DNA of 64,000 nucleotides from Chitinophagaceae bacterium (GTDB lineage Bacteria; Bacteroidota; Bacteroidia; Chitinophagales; Chitinophagaceae). The translations under genes and the position numbers were made by a program. A model generated the notes under the pieces. That model saw nothing but the letters and a program-made list of their open reading frames with translations. It made no database searches and was not told where the DNA came from. The stretch lies in NCBI GenBank assembly GCA_947458275.1, contig CANGYR010000007.1, forward strand, positions 62,001 through 126,000. Direction: 5' to 3'. Shown piece by piece: positions 1 through 9,840 of the stretch (positions are counted from its first letter, which is position 1; each line of letters begins with the position of its first letter).

Positions 1-1
1 G

Positions 2-244
2 GGAAAAAACAAAATAAAGTATGCCCTCCGGCAACAACAGGTGAGTGAGTATTGCATCCGTACGGGGATGAATTCCATCAATGAAGAAGAGTACGAAAAA
101 AAACTGCAACAATTGTTTGATCAAAAACTCAAAACGCAGAAAGCAGAAAAAAATATTTTCATTAAAAAAAGAAAGCTGCAGGACTTTCTGATGCAAAGAG
201 GATTTGAAACATCCTTAATCAATAAACTTTTAAAAGATGTCTGA
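2..244 (+). CDS. recX: Regulatory protein RecX, C-terminal part (5' end outside window)
   Basis: Frame stays open upstream of the listed GTG to the window edge (GKNKIKYALRQQQVSEYCI...). C-terminal pattern LxxFLMQRGFETSLINKLL is RecX-like. Confidence 0.8.
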   Translation, partial: GKNKIKYALRQQQVSEYCIRTGMNSINEEEYEKKLQQLFDQKLKTQKAEKNIFIKKRKLQDFLMQRGFETSLINKLLKDV

Positions 245-719
245 AGATATAATCTTATCACGCGGAACCAAAGAAGAGCAATATAAAAACCTGATTCCGC
301 AGATACAAGCCATCATTTCCGGCGAAACAGACCAAACTGCCAATCTGGCCAATATCGCCGCCTGTTTGAAACAGCAGTTTGGCTGGTGGTGGGTGGGGTT
401 TTATTTGGCGAAAAACGATGAGCTCGTTTTGGGACCTTTTCAGGGACCTGTTGCCTGCAACAGAATTAAAATGGGCAGGGGAGTATGCGGAACCGCCTGG
501 GAAAAAGGCACCACCATCATTGTTGAAGATGTAGAAAAATTCCCTGGACACATCGCCTGCAGCAGTCTTTCAAAATCAGAAATCGTAGTGCCGGTTATAA
601 TGAACAATCGTGTTATTGCCGTGCTGGATGCGGACAGCGAGCATTTATCGCATTTTGATGAAATTGATAAAACGTATTTGGAAATATTGGTTGATAAAAT
701 TGAAACGGTGTTTTCTTAA
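237..719 (+). CDS. GAF-domain free methionine-(R)-sulfoxide reductase (fRMsr-like)
   Basis: GAF fold with GWWWVGFYL, LGPFQGPVACNRIKMGRGVCGTAW and HIACSSLSKSEIVVPV, typical of the fRMsr/YebR family. Confidence 0.88.
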   Translation: MSEDIILSRGTKEEQYKNLIPQIQAIISGETDQTANLANIAACLKQQFGWWWVGFYLAKNDELVLGPFQGPVACNRIKMGRGVCGTAWEKGTTIIVEDVEKFPGHIACSSLSKSEIVVPVIMNNRVIAVLDADSEHLSHFDEIDKTYLEILVDKIETVFS

Positions 720-720
720 T

Positions 721-862
721 TACCTCACCCCCAACCCCTCTACTTTAGGAGAAATGGAATTTTTTTAGTAACTGGTATAAAGGATATTCATCTCAACGAT
801 TAAACGCCTATCCTAGAAAAACGATGTATTGTCCCCCTCCTTTGGAGGGGCTAGGGGAGGTC
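721..862. repeat. Fold-back element with ~30-bp imperfect terminal inverted repeats
   Basis: Left arm 722-752 acctcacccccaacccctctactttaggaga; right arm ~832-861 gtccccctcctttggaggggctaggggaggt is its imperfect reverse complement. Confidence 0.65.
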
Positions 863-920
863 AATATAAGCTGAGAATACGCCACATCTCGTTCCGTAGG
901 AACGACACATCTCTAACAAA

Positions 921-945
921 AAAGTGCCGGAAATTCCGGCACTTT
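921..945 (-). terminator. Intrinsic terminator hairpin downstream of the fasciclin gene
   Basis: AAAGTGCCGGAAATTCCGGCACTTT perfect inverted repeat with A-tract (U-tract on minus strand). Confidence 0.75.
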
Positions 946-969
946 CAAAAGAAATATAGAACCAATTAA

Positions 970-2220
970 CTATGGAAGTAGAATTCCAGAGATTTTGTGA
1001 ACCACTCCATTAAAGCAAGTGATGTCTTCTCTTGAAATATTAGCAGATGCACCTTGACCAATAAATGCATCATAGTTGCTTGTTACTTTTAATGGGGCGC
1101 TTGGTGTTAAAGTAGGAGTACCCGGAGCTCCTGTTTGAGATGCAATCAATGCATTTATGAAAAAAGTACGTCCAACAATTACATGTCCTTTCAATACATT
1201 GTACAAAGTAGCTGCAGGAACATCGTTGATTTGTTTAATAGTAGGATTGCCTGTTCCTAAAGCCTGAATTAACTGTGCAAAAGCCTCGTTAGATGGAGCA
1301 AATACTGTTACAATTGATGATTGCAACAGAGCCTTAACCTCAGGATAAGCTGCTTCAACTCTTTTAATAACCTTAGAAAGAGAATCTATTCCGGTTGATA
1401 TAGTTGGGTCTGTTACATAATCATATACATTGGATACCGGTGGCACCAAAATACCATTGATCTTGTATATATTACCATTAGAAGCATCAATTTTGTTCGT
1501 AGCTACAGAACCAACATATTGTTTACCATTTACAAAGAAACCGGGAACAACAGAAATTTTGGTGATGAACAAAGAATCCTGTGGTTGATTAGCAGTGAAT
1601 ACTTTAAAATTAGTTACATCAGCAGCTCCCGGCACATATTTGGTTGCTAATGTATGATAGCGAATTACCGCATCGTTTGTCTCCTGAGAAAAAGTTGCAA
1701 AATCAATTGAAGCGGGAATCGAAGCATTAGTAGGTGCAAAAACTGTATACTGTACATCAGGATTTTGCAGAACAGACTGAAGTTTTCCTTTGTCTATTCC
1801 AGCCTTTATTTTTGATAGGTCACTAGCACCACTAATCTTCGCATACAGATTGTTGGGATCTGGCACGAGATATGTGAATCCTGTTTTTTCACCAGTTCCA
1901 TTAGGAGTTGTGACAGAAACCGCTCCTGATGCACCGGTTCCAACTACAGCAGTGATAGATGTAGCGCTTACTACATTAAAACTTGCTGCAGCAGTACCGC
2001 CGAATTTAACAGCAGTAGCTCCAGTTAAATTTGTTCCAGTGATAGTTACAACTGTACCGGAAACTGCACGTTGAGGAGTGAATGACGTGATGGTTGGTTT
2101 GGTAGAAGTATTTCCTCCACCACCAGAATCAGATTTTTTACAAGAAGTAATCGTTGTGGTCAAAATGGCTCCTGAAAGCATCAACAGGAGGGCTCCATTC
2201 AATTTTCTTAAGATGTTCAT
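970..2220 (-). CDS. Fasciclin (FAS1) domain lipoprotein with N-terminal IPT/TIG domain
   Basis: Lipoprotein signal MNILRKLNGALLLMLSGAILTTTITSCKK, IPT/TIG segment PTITSFTPQRAVSGTVVTITGTNL, two FAS1 repeats (YTVFAPTNASIP; VTVFAPSNEAF). Start moved to MNIL at 2220. Confidence 0.88.
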   Translation of the reverse strand: MNILRKLNGALLLMLSGAILTTTITSCKKSDSGGGGNTSTKPTITSFTPQRAVSGTVVTITGTNLTGATAVKFGGTAAASFNVVSATSITAVVGTGASGAVSVTTPNGTGEKTGFTYLVPDPNNLYAKISGASDLSKIKAGIDKGKLQSVLQNPDVQYTVFAPTNASIPASIDFATFSQETNDAVIRYHTLATKYVPGAADVTNFKVFTANQPQDSLFITKISVVPGFFVNGKQYVGSVATNKIDASNGNIYKINGILVPPVSNVYDYVTDPTISTGIDSLSKVIKRVEAAYPEVKALLQSSIVTVFAPSNEAFAQLIQALGTGNPTIKQINDVPAATLYNVLKGHVIVGRTFFINALIASQTGAPGTPTLTPSAPLKVTSNYDAFIGQGASANISREDITCFNGVVHKISGILLP

Positions 2221-2373
2221 TGTTGTTTTTTTATGGTTTGTGAATAGTTTAAATTTTATTAAGCAATGTATTTCATGCACAGCTTAAAAAACGGAAAGCA
2301 ATATTATGAAAAATCTTTTATGGTTGCACTTATCGGAAGAAAAAGAAATATTTTTTTACAAAAAAATGATAAA

Positions 2374-3882
2374 TCAATCCAGATTCCAACTAGTCGAACC
2401 GTCTTTTTCGTCTTTCAGCAGTATCCCCAATTCAGTTAACTGTTTCCTTATTTTGTCTGATGTTGCGAAATCTTTTTTGGTTTTGGCCTCTTTCCTGATT
2501 TCTATCAACAATTGCATGACGGATTGCAACAGTTCACTATTACCTTCTTCCACTCCGCTCAAACCAAAAATATCCTCCAAAAACACTTTCCACTTGTCTT
2601 TCATCATTTGAAGTGTGGCACTGCTGATGCTTTCAGAAGGAATCAGCCGGTCCTTCAGTGAGTTGATGACGGGTGCCATTTCAAACAAATTGGCCAATAC
2701 CTTGGCAGAGTTAAAATCATCATCCATGAACTCCTCCAGCTCTCCTAGCCAATTAGTGATTTTTTCATCTAATGCGACATCCGAAGCTTGCTTATTATCT
2801 GTCACCGGAAGCTTAAGCAAAGTATTGTAGGCTTCCCATAATCTTTTAACTGCTTTTTCACTGGCCGCCAACGCCTCACTGCTGAAATCCAACGTACTGC
2901 GGTAATGGCTTTGCAAAATGAAAAACCTAACCGTCATCGGATGAAAAGGCTGCGTTAATAAAGGATGTTCGCCACTGAACAACTCAGTAAGCTTTATTAC
3001 ATTATTGTAACTCTTCCCCATCTTCCTGCCGTTGATGGTAATCATGTTGTTGTGCATCCAGTAATTTACCGGCGAGGTATGATTGCAAATGGTGCTTTGT
3101 GCTATCTCACTTTCATGATGGGGAAACTGTAAATCCATTCCGCCACCGTGTATGTCAAATTTTGTTCCAAGATATTTTGTCGCCATAGCAGAACACTCAA
3201 TATGCCATCCCGGGAAGCCCTCTCCCCATGGGCTTTTCCAGCGCATGATGTGTTCGGGTGGCGCGGACTTCCACAAAGCAAAATCAGCAGAATCTCTTTT
3301 TTCCTGTTGACCGTCTAATTCACGCACAGAATTTTCTCTTGATTCCGCATCAAGTAAATCCTCCAGTATCCTTCCGCTTAGTTTTCCGTAATCGTGAGCA
3401 GCAGCATATTTTTTTACATCAAAATATACAGAGCCATTTTTCTCATATGCATACCCCTGACGGATAATCTCCTCAATCATGTTGATCTGCTCCACAATAT
3501 GCCCGGTAGCGGTGGGCTCTATGCTTGGCTCTATGCAATTGAATTGCTTCATGGCCCAGTGAAACAAATTGGTGTATTTCTGCACCAGCTCCATTGGCTC
3601 CAGTTTTTCCAGCTGCGCTTTAGTACTTACTTTATCTTCCGCTTCTCTTCCTTCTTCTTCAAAATGTCCCGCATCCGTGATGTTCCTAACATAACGAACC
3701 TTCAATTTTTTGAATGTCAGATAACGATACACCACATCAAACGTGACATACGGCCGGGCGTGACCTAAATGACTTTCGCCACTCACCGTAGGGCCGCAAA
3801 CATACATTCCCACATGGCCGGGCGTGATGGGCGCAAAAAGTTCCTTTTTTCTGGTATATGAATTATAAATGTGCAGTGCCAT
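2374..3882 (-). CDS. cysS: Cysteinyl-tRNA synthetase
   Basis: MYVCGPTVSGESHLGHAR, GWHIECSAMA, KMGKSYNN motifs. Confidence 0.97.
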   Translation of the reverse strand: MALHIYNSYTRKKELFAPITPGHVGMYVCGPTVSGESHLGHARPYVTFDVVYRYLTFKKLKVRYVRNITDAGHFEEEGREAEDKVSTKAQLEKLEPMELVQKYTNLFHWAMKQFNCIEPSIEPTATGHIVEQINMIEEIIRQGYAYEKNGSVYFDVKKYAAAHDYGKLSGRILEDLLDAESRENSVRELDGQQEKRDSADFALWKSAPPEHIMRWKSPWGEGFPGWHIECSAMATKYLGTKFDIHGGGMDLQFPHHESEIAQSTICNHTSPVNYWMHNNMITINGRKMGKSYNNVIKLTELFSGEHPLLTQPFHPMTVRFFILQSHYRSTLDFSSEALAASEKAVKRLWEAYNTLLKLPVTDNKQASDVALDEKITNWLGELEEFMDDDFNSAKVLANLFEMAPVINSLKDRLIPSESISSATLQMMKDKWKVFLEDIFGLSGVEEGNSELLQSVMQLLIEIRKEAKTKKDFATSDKIRKQLTELGILLKDEKDGSTSWNLD

Positions 3883-3969
3883 TTTAGTTATAAGTTTTGG
3901 TCATCAACCGATTTATTGCTGCATTAGCAAAGATAGGTGCTTATAAAATAAATTATCAGAAGATATCTA

Positions 3970-5091
3970 TCAGGGAGTTTTTGAAAAAGCTAAATCAGCC
4001 ACAATCGGGAAGTGGTCGCTGAGTTTGTTTTTAAATCGATCATATTGTCTGACATCAAAAGACGGACTGCAAAAAATATTGTCAATCCTCAAAGTGGGAG
4101 AGATGCCGTTGAACGTGGCCCCGATTCCTATTCCCTTTTCTGCAAAAGCATTTTTGAGGTTCTCGCCAATTGTACGGTATGCGTAACTGTTAGGAACATC
4201 ATTAAAATCGCCACATAAAATAACAGGATAGGGACTCTGATCCAGATGTTTTTTAATGAAATCGCTTTGTGTGCGCCGCTCAATCAATCCCTTTTTATAT
4301 TTGGAAATGATGTTTTTCGAATTCTCAATATAAGCGTCATCACTCAGAGAAAAATCTTCCAGATATTTTCTGTTTATTTCACTAAAATGCAATGTCTGCA
4401 AATGAATATTAAAGACTCTGAAAGTGTCTTTTCCCTTGGCAATATCAGCATAAATAAAAGTAGCATTATACCTTTTTCTGTTGTAGCTCTCGCTTTCTTG
4501 TTTGATTATGGGATAACGGCTGGCAATTACCATTCCGAAATGATGGTCTCTGTCAAAATCATGGACGGGATTGTAGTAATAATAGTAATCAAATTTGCCC
4601 ATCCTTTTCATAATATCCGGCATGTAGTTGATTGCTTTAGGACTGTTGTCTGAGGCCGCCATCTCCTGCATGCAAAATATATCGGGCTTTAGCTCATGAA
4701 CCAAATCAATCATTTCAAATTTTTTGCCGGGAGCAGTTTTATAATTCAATAAATTAAACAACTCCACATTCCAGTTCATGACCCTGATCTGCGATTCTTC
4801 TTTCTTGTTATTAAATTCATCAAGCGGATGAATGCCAATAAGATTTTTCAAAGGCATCCAACAACATGCAATTGCAATTACTCCAATAAAAGCATATTTA
4901 GGCTTGACCAAAAGCCAGAAAAAAATGAAAATTATCAGGGCTAGTAAAAAATAGAGTGATGCAAGGGTGAACAATCCTAAAAACCAGTATTTACCTGACT
5001 TAAAGTCGCTACCGTAACAGCCGATGATAAAGGATATGGCTACTGCTATGTTGCAGGTAATCAGTAAAAATTTGGCAAAGCTTTTAGCCAT
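3970..5091 (-). CDS. Endonuclease/exonuclease/phosphatase family protein with N-terminal TM helices
   Basis: IRVMNWNVELF, DIFCMQEM, VILCGDFNDVPNSYAYR, LSDHFPIVADL. Confidence 0.9.
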   Translation of the reverse strand: MAKSFAKFLLITCNIAVAISFIIGCYGSDFKSGKYWFLGLFTLASLYFLLALIIFIFFWLLVKPKYAFIGVIAIACCWMPLKNLIGIHPLDEFNNKKEESQIRVMNWNVELFNLLNYKTAPGKKFEMIDLVHELKPDIFCMQEMAASDNSPKAINYMPDIMKRMGKFDYYYYYNPVHDFDRDHHFGMVIASRYPIIKQESESYNRKRYNATFIYADIAKGKDTFRVFNIHLQTLHFSEINRKYLEDFSLSDDAYIENSKNIISKYKKGLIERRTQSDFIKKHLDQSPYPVILCGDFNDVPNSYAYRTIGENLKNAFAEKGIGIGATFNGISPTLRIDNIFCSPSFDVRQYDRFKNKLSDHFPIVADLAFSKTP

Positions 5092-5132
5092 GTTGAAATT
5101 TGTGCGTCAAATAATCGCTTTGTTAAAAACAG

Positions 5133-6080
5133 CTAAACATCTTCTTCGGATGCTTTTTTCAAAAATTGCTTTTCTTCATCAGTTAAAAAATGATACCCTT
5201 TTTCGTTGATTTTATCCAGCAATTCATCAATCCGCTGTTGTGTTATATTGGGCTGTTTGTCAAACGGCTTTCTATCTCCTGTTTGGTAAAAAATTTTATC
5301 TTTCACCGATTCTTTATCAAATGTTTTTGCTGGAGTAAATAAATGAATAATTCTGAAATAGGCTTTATTCATCCAACGACTTCCATCGTGACCTTTACGC
5401 AATAAAACAACAAAAATAAATCCGGCCAGCGCTCCGCCAACATGGGAAGAAAGCAAAGGCAGATTACCTGATATACCGGCAAAATCAATCAACACAAAAA
5501 ATACAAACAACACCCAAACCGGCATTCCTTTTCGGATATGACGGAAAATGCGGTAGTCGGGAGATAATGTGGTGGTGGCTGTGGCTACTGACATCACGGC
5601 GGCATTCGCGCCAAGCAATGTTGATTGACTTGCAAACAGGCGTAAAGACGGGATGAAATAATTGGCTGCAATAAAAAAAACACCGCCCAATAATCCTCCA
5701 TACAGATATACGGGAATAATCTTCTCGTTGCCTGCCATCTCCTGCAGGATATAGCCAAAAGACCATAGCCATACCATATTTCCCAACAACCGAAACAGCA
5801 TGCCACTGGTATCGCTGAACATATAAGTCAATATAGTCCACGGACGCTCACTGAGTTTGGTTAGCGCTGCAGGTAAAGAAAACCACTGAACAATTTGCCG
5901 GTAAAATGATTCCGCACTCTGTTCCCCGAAATAGAATCCCACCTGAATGGTAAGCAACAACAAAAAGAAAACAACATTCAGCGCAAATAGCGCTACGATG
6001 GCGTTGTTGTCCTGACCAAGTGTAAATCTTCTTCTCGGTTTGTGATGCTTATATTCCAGATATCTTTCAGATTCACCCAT
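5133..6080 (-). CDS. Rhomboid-family membrane protein, predicted catalytically inactive
   Basis: Rhomboid TM topology and SHVGGALAGF, but the GxSG position reads GANAAVMS (Ser replaced by Asn). Confidence 0.82.
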   Translation of the reverse strand: MGESERYLEYKHHKPRRRFTLGQDNNAIVALFALNVVFFLLLLTIQVGFYFGEQSAESFYRQIVQWFSLPAALTKLSERPWTILTYMFSDTSGMLFRLLGNMVWLWSFGYILQEMAGNEKIIPVYLYGGLLGGVFFIAANYFIPSLRLFASQSTLLGANAAVMSVATATTTLSPDYRIFRHIRKGMPVWVLFVFFVLIDFAGISGNLPLLSSHVGGALAGFIFVVLLRKGHDGSRWMNKAYFRIIHLFTPAKTFDKESVKDKIFYQTGDRKPFDKQPNITQQRIDELLDKINEKGYHFLTDEEKQFLKKASEEDV

Positions 6081-6103
6081 TTTATAAAGTACTTCCGGTA
6101 TTA

Positions 6104-6799
6104 TTAAAATAAACTATTTCGGTTGGTTTTGTTCCAGTAAAGCACCAGCAAAAATCCCGCCAGCGCTCCTCCCACATGAGCAAAATGAGCAACATTATCA
6201 TTTGCCGTGTTAACCACCCCTCCAAAAATATCCAAAGCAATGATGCCCATAATCGCCCATTTAGCTTTTACAGGAAATGGAATAGGCATGATGAAAAGCT
6301 GTGTGTTGGGAAACAAATATCCGAATGCCGCTAAAATTCCCATCACCGCACCGGATGCGCCAATAGTACAATTTAAACGCATCGCCAGTTGATATTGTTC
6401 CATTGTTTCTGCGTCTAGCAGAACCCTGTCTATCTTATGATAATCCGCTACATAATTCAGCATTTGAGACACTCCTGCAACAAAACCGCAAATCAAAAAA
6501 AACAACAAGAATCTTTTGGAGCCCCAAACCTTTTCCAGCACATTTCCAAACATCCATAGCCCAAGCATATTAAACAGAAGATGAAAAAAACTGCCGTGCA
6601 TAAACATATGCGTAATCAGCTGATAAGGGCGGAATTCATTTGATTTGTAATGATGTAAAGCAAACAGGTCATTTACTGTATTGGGCTGATTTTCAGACAA
6701 ACCGCCAAAGGCCATCTGAGCAAAAAAAACCAACCCGTTGATAATGATGAGATTCAACACTATGGGGGAGGTTTGCTGAAACCTGTTTCTGAATTCCAT
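6104..6799 (-). CDS. Rhomboid family intramembrane serine protease
   Basis: HMFMHGSFFHLLFNMLGLWMFG, GASGAVMGILAAF (catalytic Ser), HFAHVGGALAGF (catalytic His). Confidence 0.93.
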   Translation of the reverse strand: MEFRNRFQQTSPIVLNLIIINGLVFFAQMAFGGLSENQPNTVNDLFALHHYKSNEFRPYQLITHMFMHGSFFHLLFNMLGLWMFGNVLEKVWGSKRFLLFFLICGFVAGVSQMLNYVADYHKIDRVLLDAETMEQYQLAMRLNCTIGASGAVMGILAAFGYLFPNTQLFIMPIPFPVKAKWAIMGIIALDIFGGVVNTANDNVAHFAHVGGALAGFLLVLYWNKTNRNSLF

Positions 6800-6823
6800 A
6801 AGGTAAAGTTAGGCGTTAATCAT

Positions 6824-8236
6824 CTATTTTTTTAAAACAAGCAACACCACACATTCAATGTGATGGGTATGAGGAAACATATCAACAGGCTGCACTTTCT
6901 CTATCATATATTTTTCCGAAAGCAAAGCGAGGTCTCTTGCCTGTGTGGCCGTATTACAACTTACATACACAATTTTGGGCGCCTCCATCTCCAGCAGTTT
7001 GACAACCAGCTTTTCGTGCATCCCCGCCCGCGGAGGATCAGTAATGACCACATCCGGCCGGCCATTCACGCGGAAAAACTCATCATTACATACCTTAATC
7101 ACATCTCCGGCAAAAAAATGCGCATGATGAATGTCATTCAGTGCAGCATTTTTCTTTGCATCTTCAATGGCATCTTCCACCACTTCAACTCCAATAATTT
7201 TTTTCGCACCGTGACTTAAAAATATTCCTATACTTCCCGTTCCGCAATACAAATCATACACCACTTCGTTTCCTGTAAGTCCTGCAAAGTCTCTGGTAAC
7301 CTGATACAGCTTTTCTGCCTGTCTGGTGTTTGTCTGGAAAAATGATTTCGGACTGATGATGAATTCAAAATCCTCCAGCTTTTCAATCACAAATCCTTTT
7401 CCATGATATACCTGCGGCACGAGATCATAAATACTGTCATTCCATTTGGGATTAATAGTATACAACAACGTTGTGATGGTAGGAACTTGTTGAAGCAAAT
7501 GATCAAGCAATAAAATGCGATTGCCTTCGTCTTCATAATTCAGACAAATATTTACCATCAACTCGCCGGTGGAGCAATACCTTATGATGATATTGCGCAG
7601 CCAGCCGGTATGTTCCTTGATATCATAAAAAGAAAATAAATGCTTTTTAGCAAAATCTCGAATCGTATTGCGTATGTCGTCATTTACAGGATCCATCAGA
7701 TGACACTCAAATATATCTATCACCTTGTCAAATACGCGGGGTACATGATAGCCGAGCGCGTCTTGTTGCGGTACAACTCCATCCGTGTTTATCTCATCAC
7801 TGGTCAAAAATCGTTTGTTGCTAAATGTAAACTCCAGTTTATTGCGGTATCGGGCAGTAGCTTCCGACCCAATAATGGGCATTATTTCCGGAATCTCTAA
7901 TTTGCCTATCCGGGTAAAATTGGCTTCTACTTCTTGTTGTTTGTACTGAAGTTGTTTTTGATAAGGCAACATTTGCCACTTACAACCGCCACAAATCCCA
8001 AAATGCCGGCAAAATGGAATTAGACGGTCTGGTGCCGGTTGAATAATTTTAATAACCCTGCCTTCGGCCCAGTCCTTTTTATTTTTAAACAATTGAATGT
8101 CGGCCACATCGCCCGGAACTGCTCCGGATACAAAAATGACCTTTCCCTCATGCCTGACGAGTGCCTTTCCCTCCGCCGCATAATCTGTAATCGTAATATT
8201 CTCCAGGATGACCCTGTTCTTTTGTTTTTTTCTCAC
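6824..8236 (-). CDS. rlmD: 23S rRNA (uracil-C5)-methyltransferase RlmD/RumA family
   Basis: TRAM domain, CRHFGICGGCKWQ Fe-S cysteines, VYDLYCGTGSIGIFL, DPPRAGMHEK, YVSCNTATQARDL. Confidence 0.93.
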   Translation of the reverse strand: MRKKQKNRVILENITITDYAAEGKALVRHEGKVIFVSGAVPGDVADIQLFKNKKDWAEGRVIKIIQPAPDRLIPFCRHFGICGGCKWQMLPYQKQLQYKQQEVEANFTRIGKLEIPEIMPIIGSEATARYRNKLEFTFSNKRFLTSDEINTDGVVPQQDALGYHVPRVFDKVIDIFECHLMDPVNDDIRNTIRDFAKKHLFSFYDIKEHTGWLRNIIIRYCSTGELMVNICLNYEDEGNRILLLDHLLQQVPTITTLLYTINPKWNDSIYDLVPQVYHGKGFVIEKLEDFEFIISPKSFFQTNTRQAEKLYQVTRDFAGLTGNEVVYDLYCGTGSIGIFLSHGAKKIIGVEVVEDAIEDAKKNAALNDIHHAHFFAGDVIKVCNDEFFRVNGRPDVVITDPPRAGMHEKLVVKLLEMEAPKIVYVSCNTATQARDLALLSEKYMIEKVQPVDMFPHTHHIECVVLLVLKK

Positions 8237-8357
8237 CCGGCAAATTTAACCTTTATTAAAGCAACTTGTTTTGTTAATGAATTGTAATTTTACCTGCTTA
8301 TATCAGTAAAGGCAGGTTTGCTTTCGACTGTTCACAATCGGTAAAAAAAATAATGGT

Positions 8358-9815
8358 ATGAAACATTTATCCCTTCTCGTATTTATTTTTTCATTGTTGA
8401 ACCTAGGGGCTTTTGCTCAAAAGAAAGAAAATTCAATGACTGACTCCGGTTTCGTTGTAAGGCTTACATGCAAAAACTTTAAAGAAGGCATTTCCTATTT
8501 CTGCTACCGTATGGGCGAAAAACTCAATGTGGAAGATTCTGCAGCCATGGAAAGCAACGGAACGGCTGTTTTTATAGGAAAAAGAAGACTTCCCGGAGGC
8601 ATTTACACCATTGTTTTCCCGGGCAAAAACATCAGTGCTGATTTTTTCATAGACAAAGAACAGGAAATTTCCATTGAAGCGGATACATCGGATTTGCTTA
8701 ATATGAAAGTCAACGGCTCGCCGGAAAACCTCCTTTTCAATCAATACCAAAAATTTGTCGGAGAAAAAGGCAGCTTGTTGCAAAAAGAAAGAAATGCTTA
8801 TACAAAAGCGACAAACAAAAAAGATTCTTTGCTTCATGAAGAAAATTATCTGCGCTACAATAAAGAACTTTCTGATTACAGAGAAAGCATTTTGACAAAT
8901 CAGTCTGAATCGATGATGGCCGTGATGCTGAAAGCAATGAAAGAACCAGAAATCCCCATTAAAAATGCTAAAACACGCCAGGATACCATTTACAATTATC
9001 ATTATTTCAAAAAACACTACTGGGATGGCATAACGTTTATGGATGAACGCGTCATCCGTACTCCGTTTTTTATGCCCCGAATGGAAAGATATTACAGAGA
9101 TATTTATCCTCAGATTCCCGATAGTCTGATACAGGATATTGACTACAAACTTTTGCTTGCGAGATCCTGTCCGGAAATGTATAAATTTCTCCTCAACTGG
9201 TTTACGGATGAATATCTGAATCCCAAAATCATGGGACTCGATGCGGTATTTGTTCATCTCTTTGAAAAATACCACAGCAAAGGTCTAAGCACCTGGCTGA
9301 ATGAAAAACAAATGGAGACCATCTCCAGAAGAGCATACATGCAGATGAGCAACCTGATTGGAGTAACGGCCGCTAATATGGAGATGACAGACTCTACGGG
9401 AAAGCCTGCGGAACTTTATGACGTTGCAGGAGATTATACGCTCGTTATTTTCTGGGATCCTACCTGTGGTCACTGTAAAGAAGAAATCCCTCGTATAGAT
9501 TCCATATACAGGGCATCCTGGAAAAATAAAAACGTAAAAATATATGCGGTGCTGACAGAGCCCGATAAAAAAACAGAGTGGGTAAATTATATTAAAGAGC
9601 ATAAAATTGGCGACTGGAAACATGTATATCAAACAAAAGAAAAAGAAAAAAGTATCACCGATTCCGGAAGGCCGGGCTTCAGACAGCTCTACGATGTGAT
9701 ATCAACCCCTTCTCTGTTTTTACTGGATAAAGAAAAAAGAATCATCGGTAAAAAACTGGGCTGGGAGCAATTGAACGATTTTTTACAGACGAAATGGAAA
9801 GAAAAGAAAGGCTAA
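8358..9815 (+). CDS. Thioredoxin/TlpA-like lipid- or periplasm-targeted protein (DUF5106-like middle, thioredoxin fold C-term)
   Basis: Signal peptide, DUF4369-like N-term, VIFWDPTCGHCKEEIPRID thioredoxin motif, TPSLFLLDKEKRIIGK. Confidence 0.88.
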   Translation: MKHLSLLVFIFSLLNLGAFAQKKENSMTDSGFVVRLTCKNFKEGISYFCYRMGEKLNVEDSAAMESNGTAVFIGKRRLPGGIYTIVFPGKNISADFFIDKEQEISIEADTSDLLNMKVNGSPENLLFNQYQKFVGEKGSLLQKERNAYTKATNKKDSLLHEENYLRYNKELSDYRESILTNQSESMMAVMLKAMKEPEIPIKNAKTRQDTIYNYHYFKKHYWDGITFMDERVIRTPFFMPRMERYYRDIYPQIPDSLIQDIDYKLLLARSCPEMYKFLLNWFTDEYLNPKIMGLDAVFVHLFEKYHSKGLSTWLNEKQMETISRRAYMQMSNLIGVTAANMEMTDSTGKPAELYDVAGDYTLVIFWDPTCGHCKEEIPRIDSIYRASWKNKNVKIYAVLTEPDKKTEWVNYIKEHKIGDWKHVYQTKEKEKSITDSGRPGFRQLYDVISTPSLFLLDKEKRIIGKKLGWEQLNDFLQTKWKEKKG

Positions 9816-9840
9816 TATTATTTAAAATACCCGAAACTAC

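Noticed and set aside
8433-9275. 280-aa minus-strand ORF
   Set aside because: Antisense to the clear TlpA-like gene on the plus strand; low-quality F/I-rich composition.
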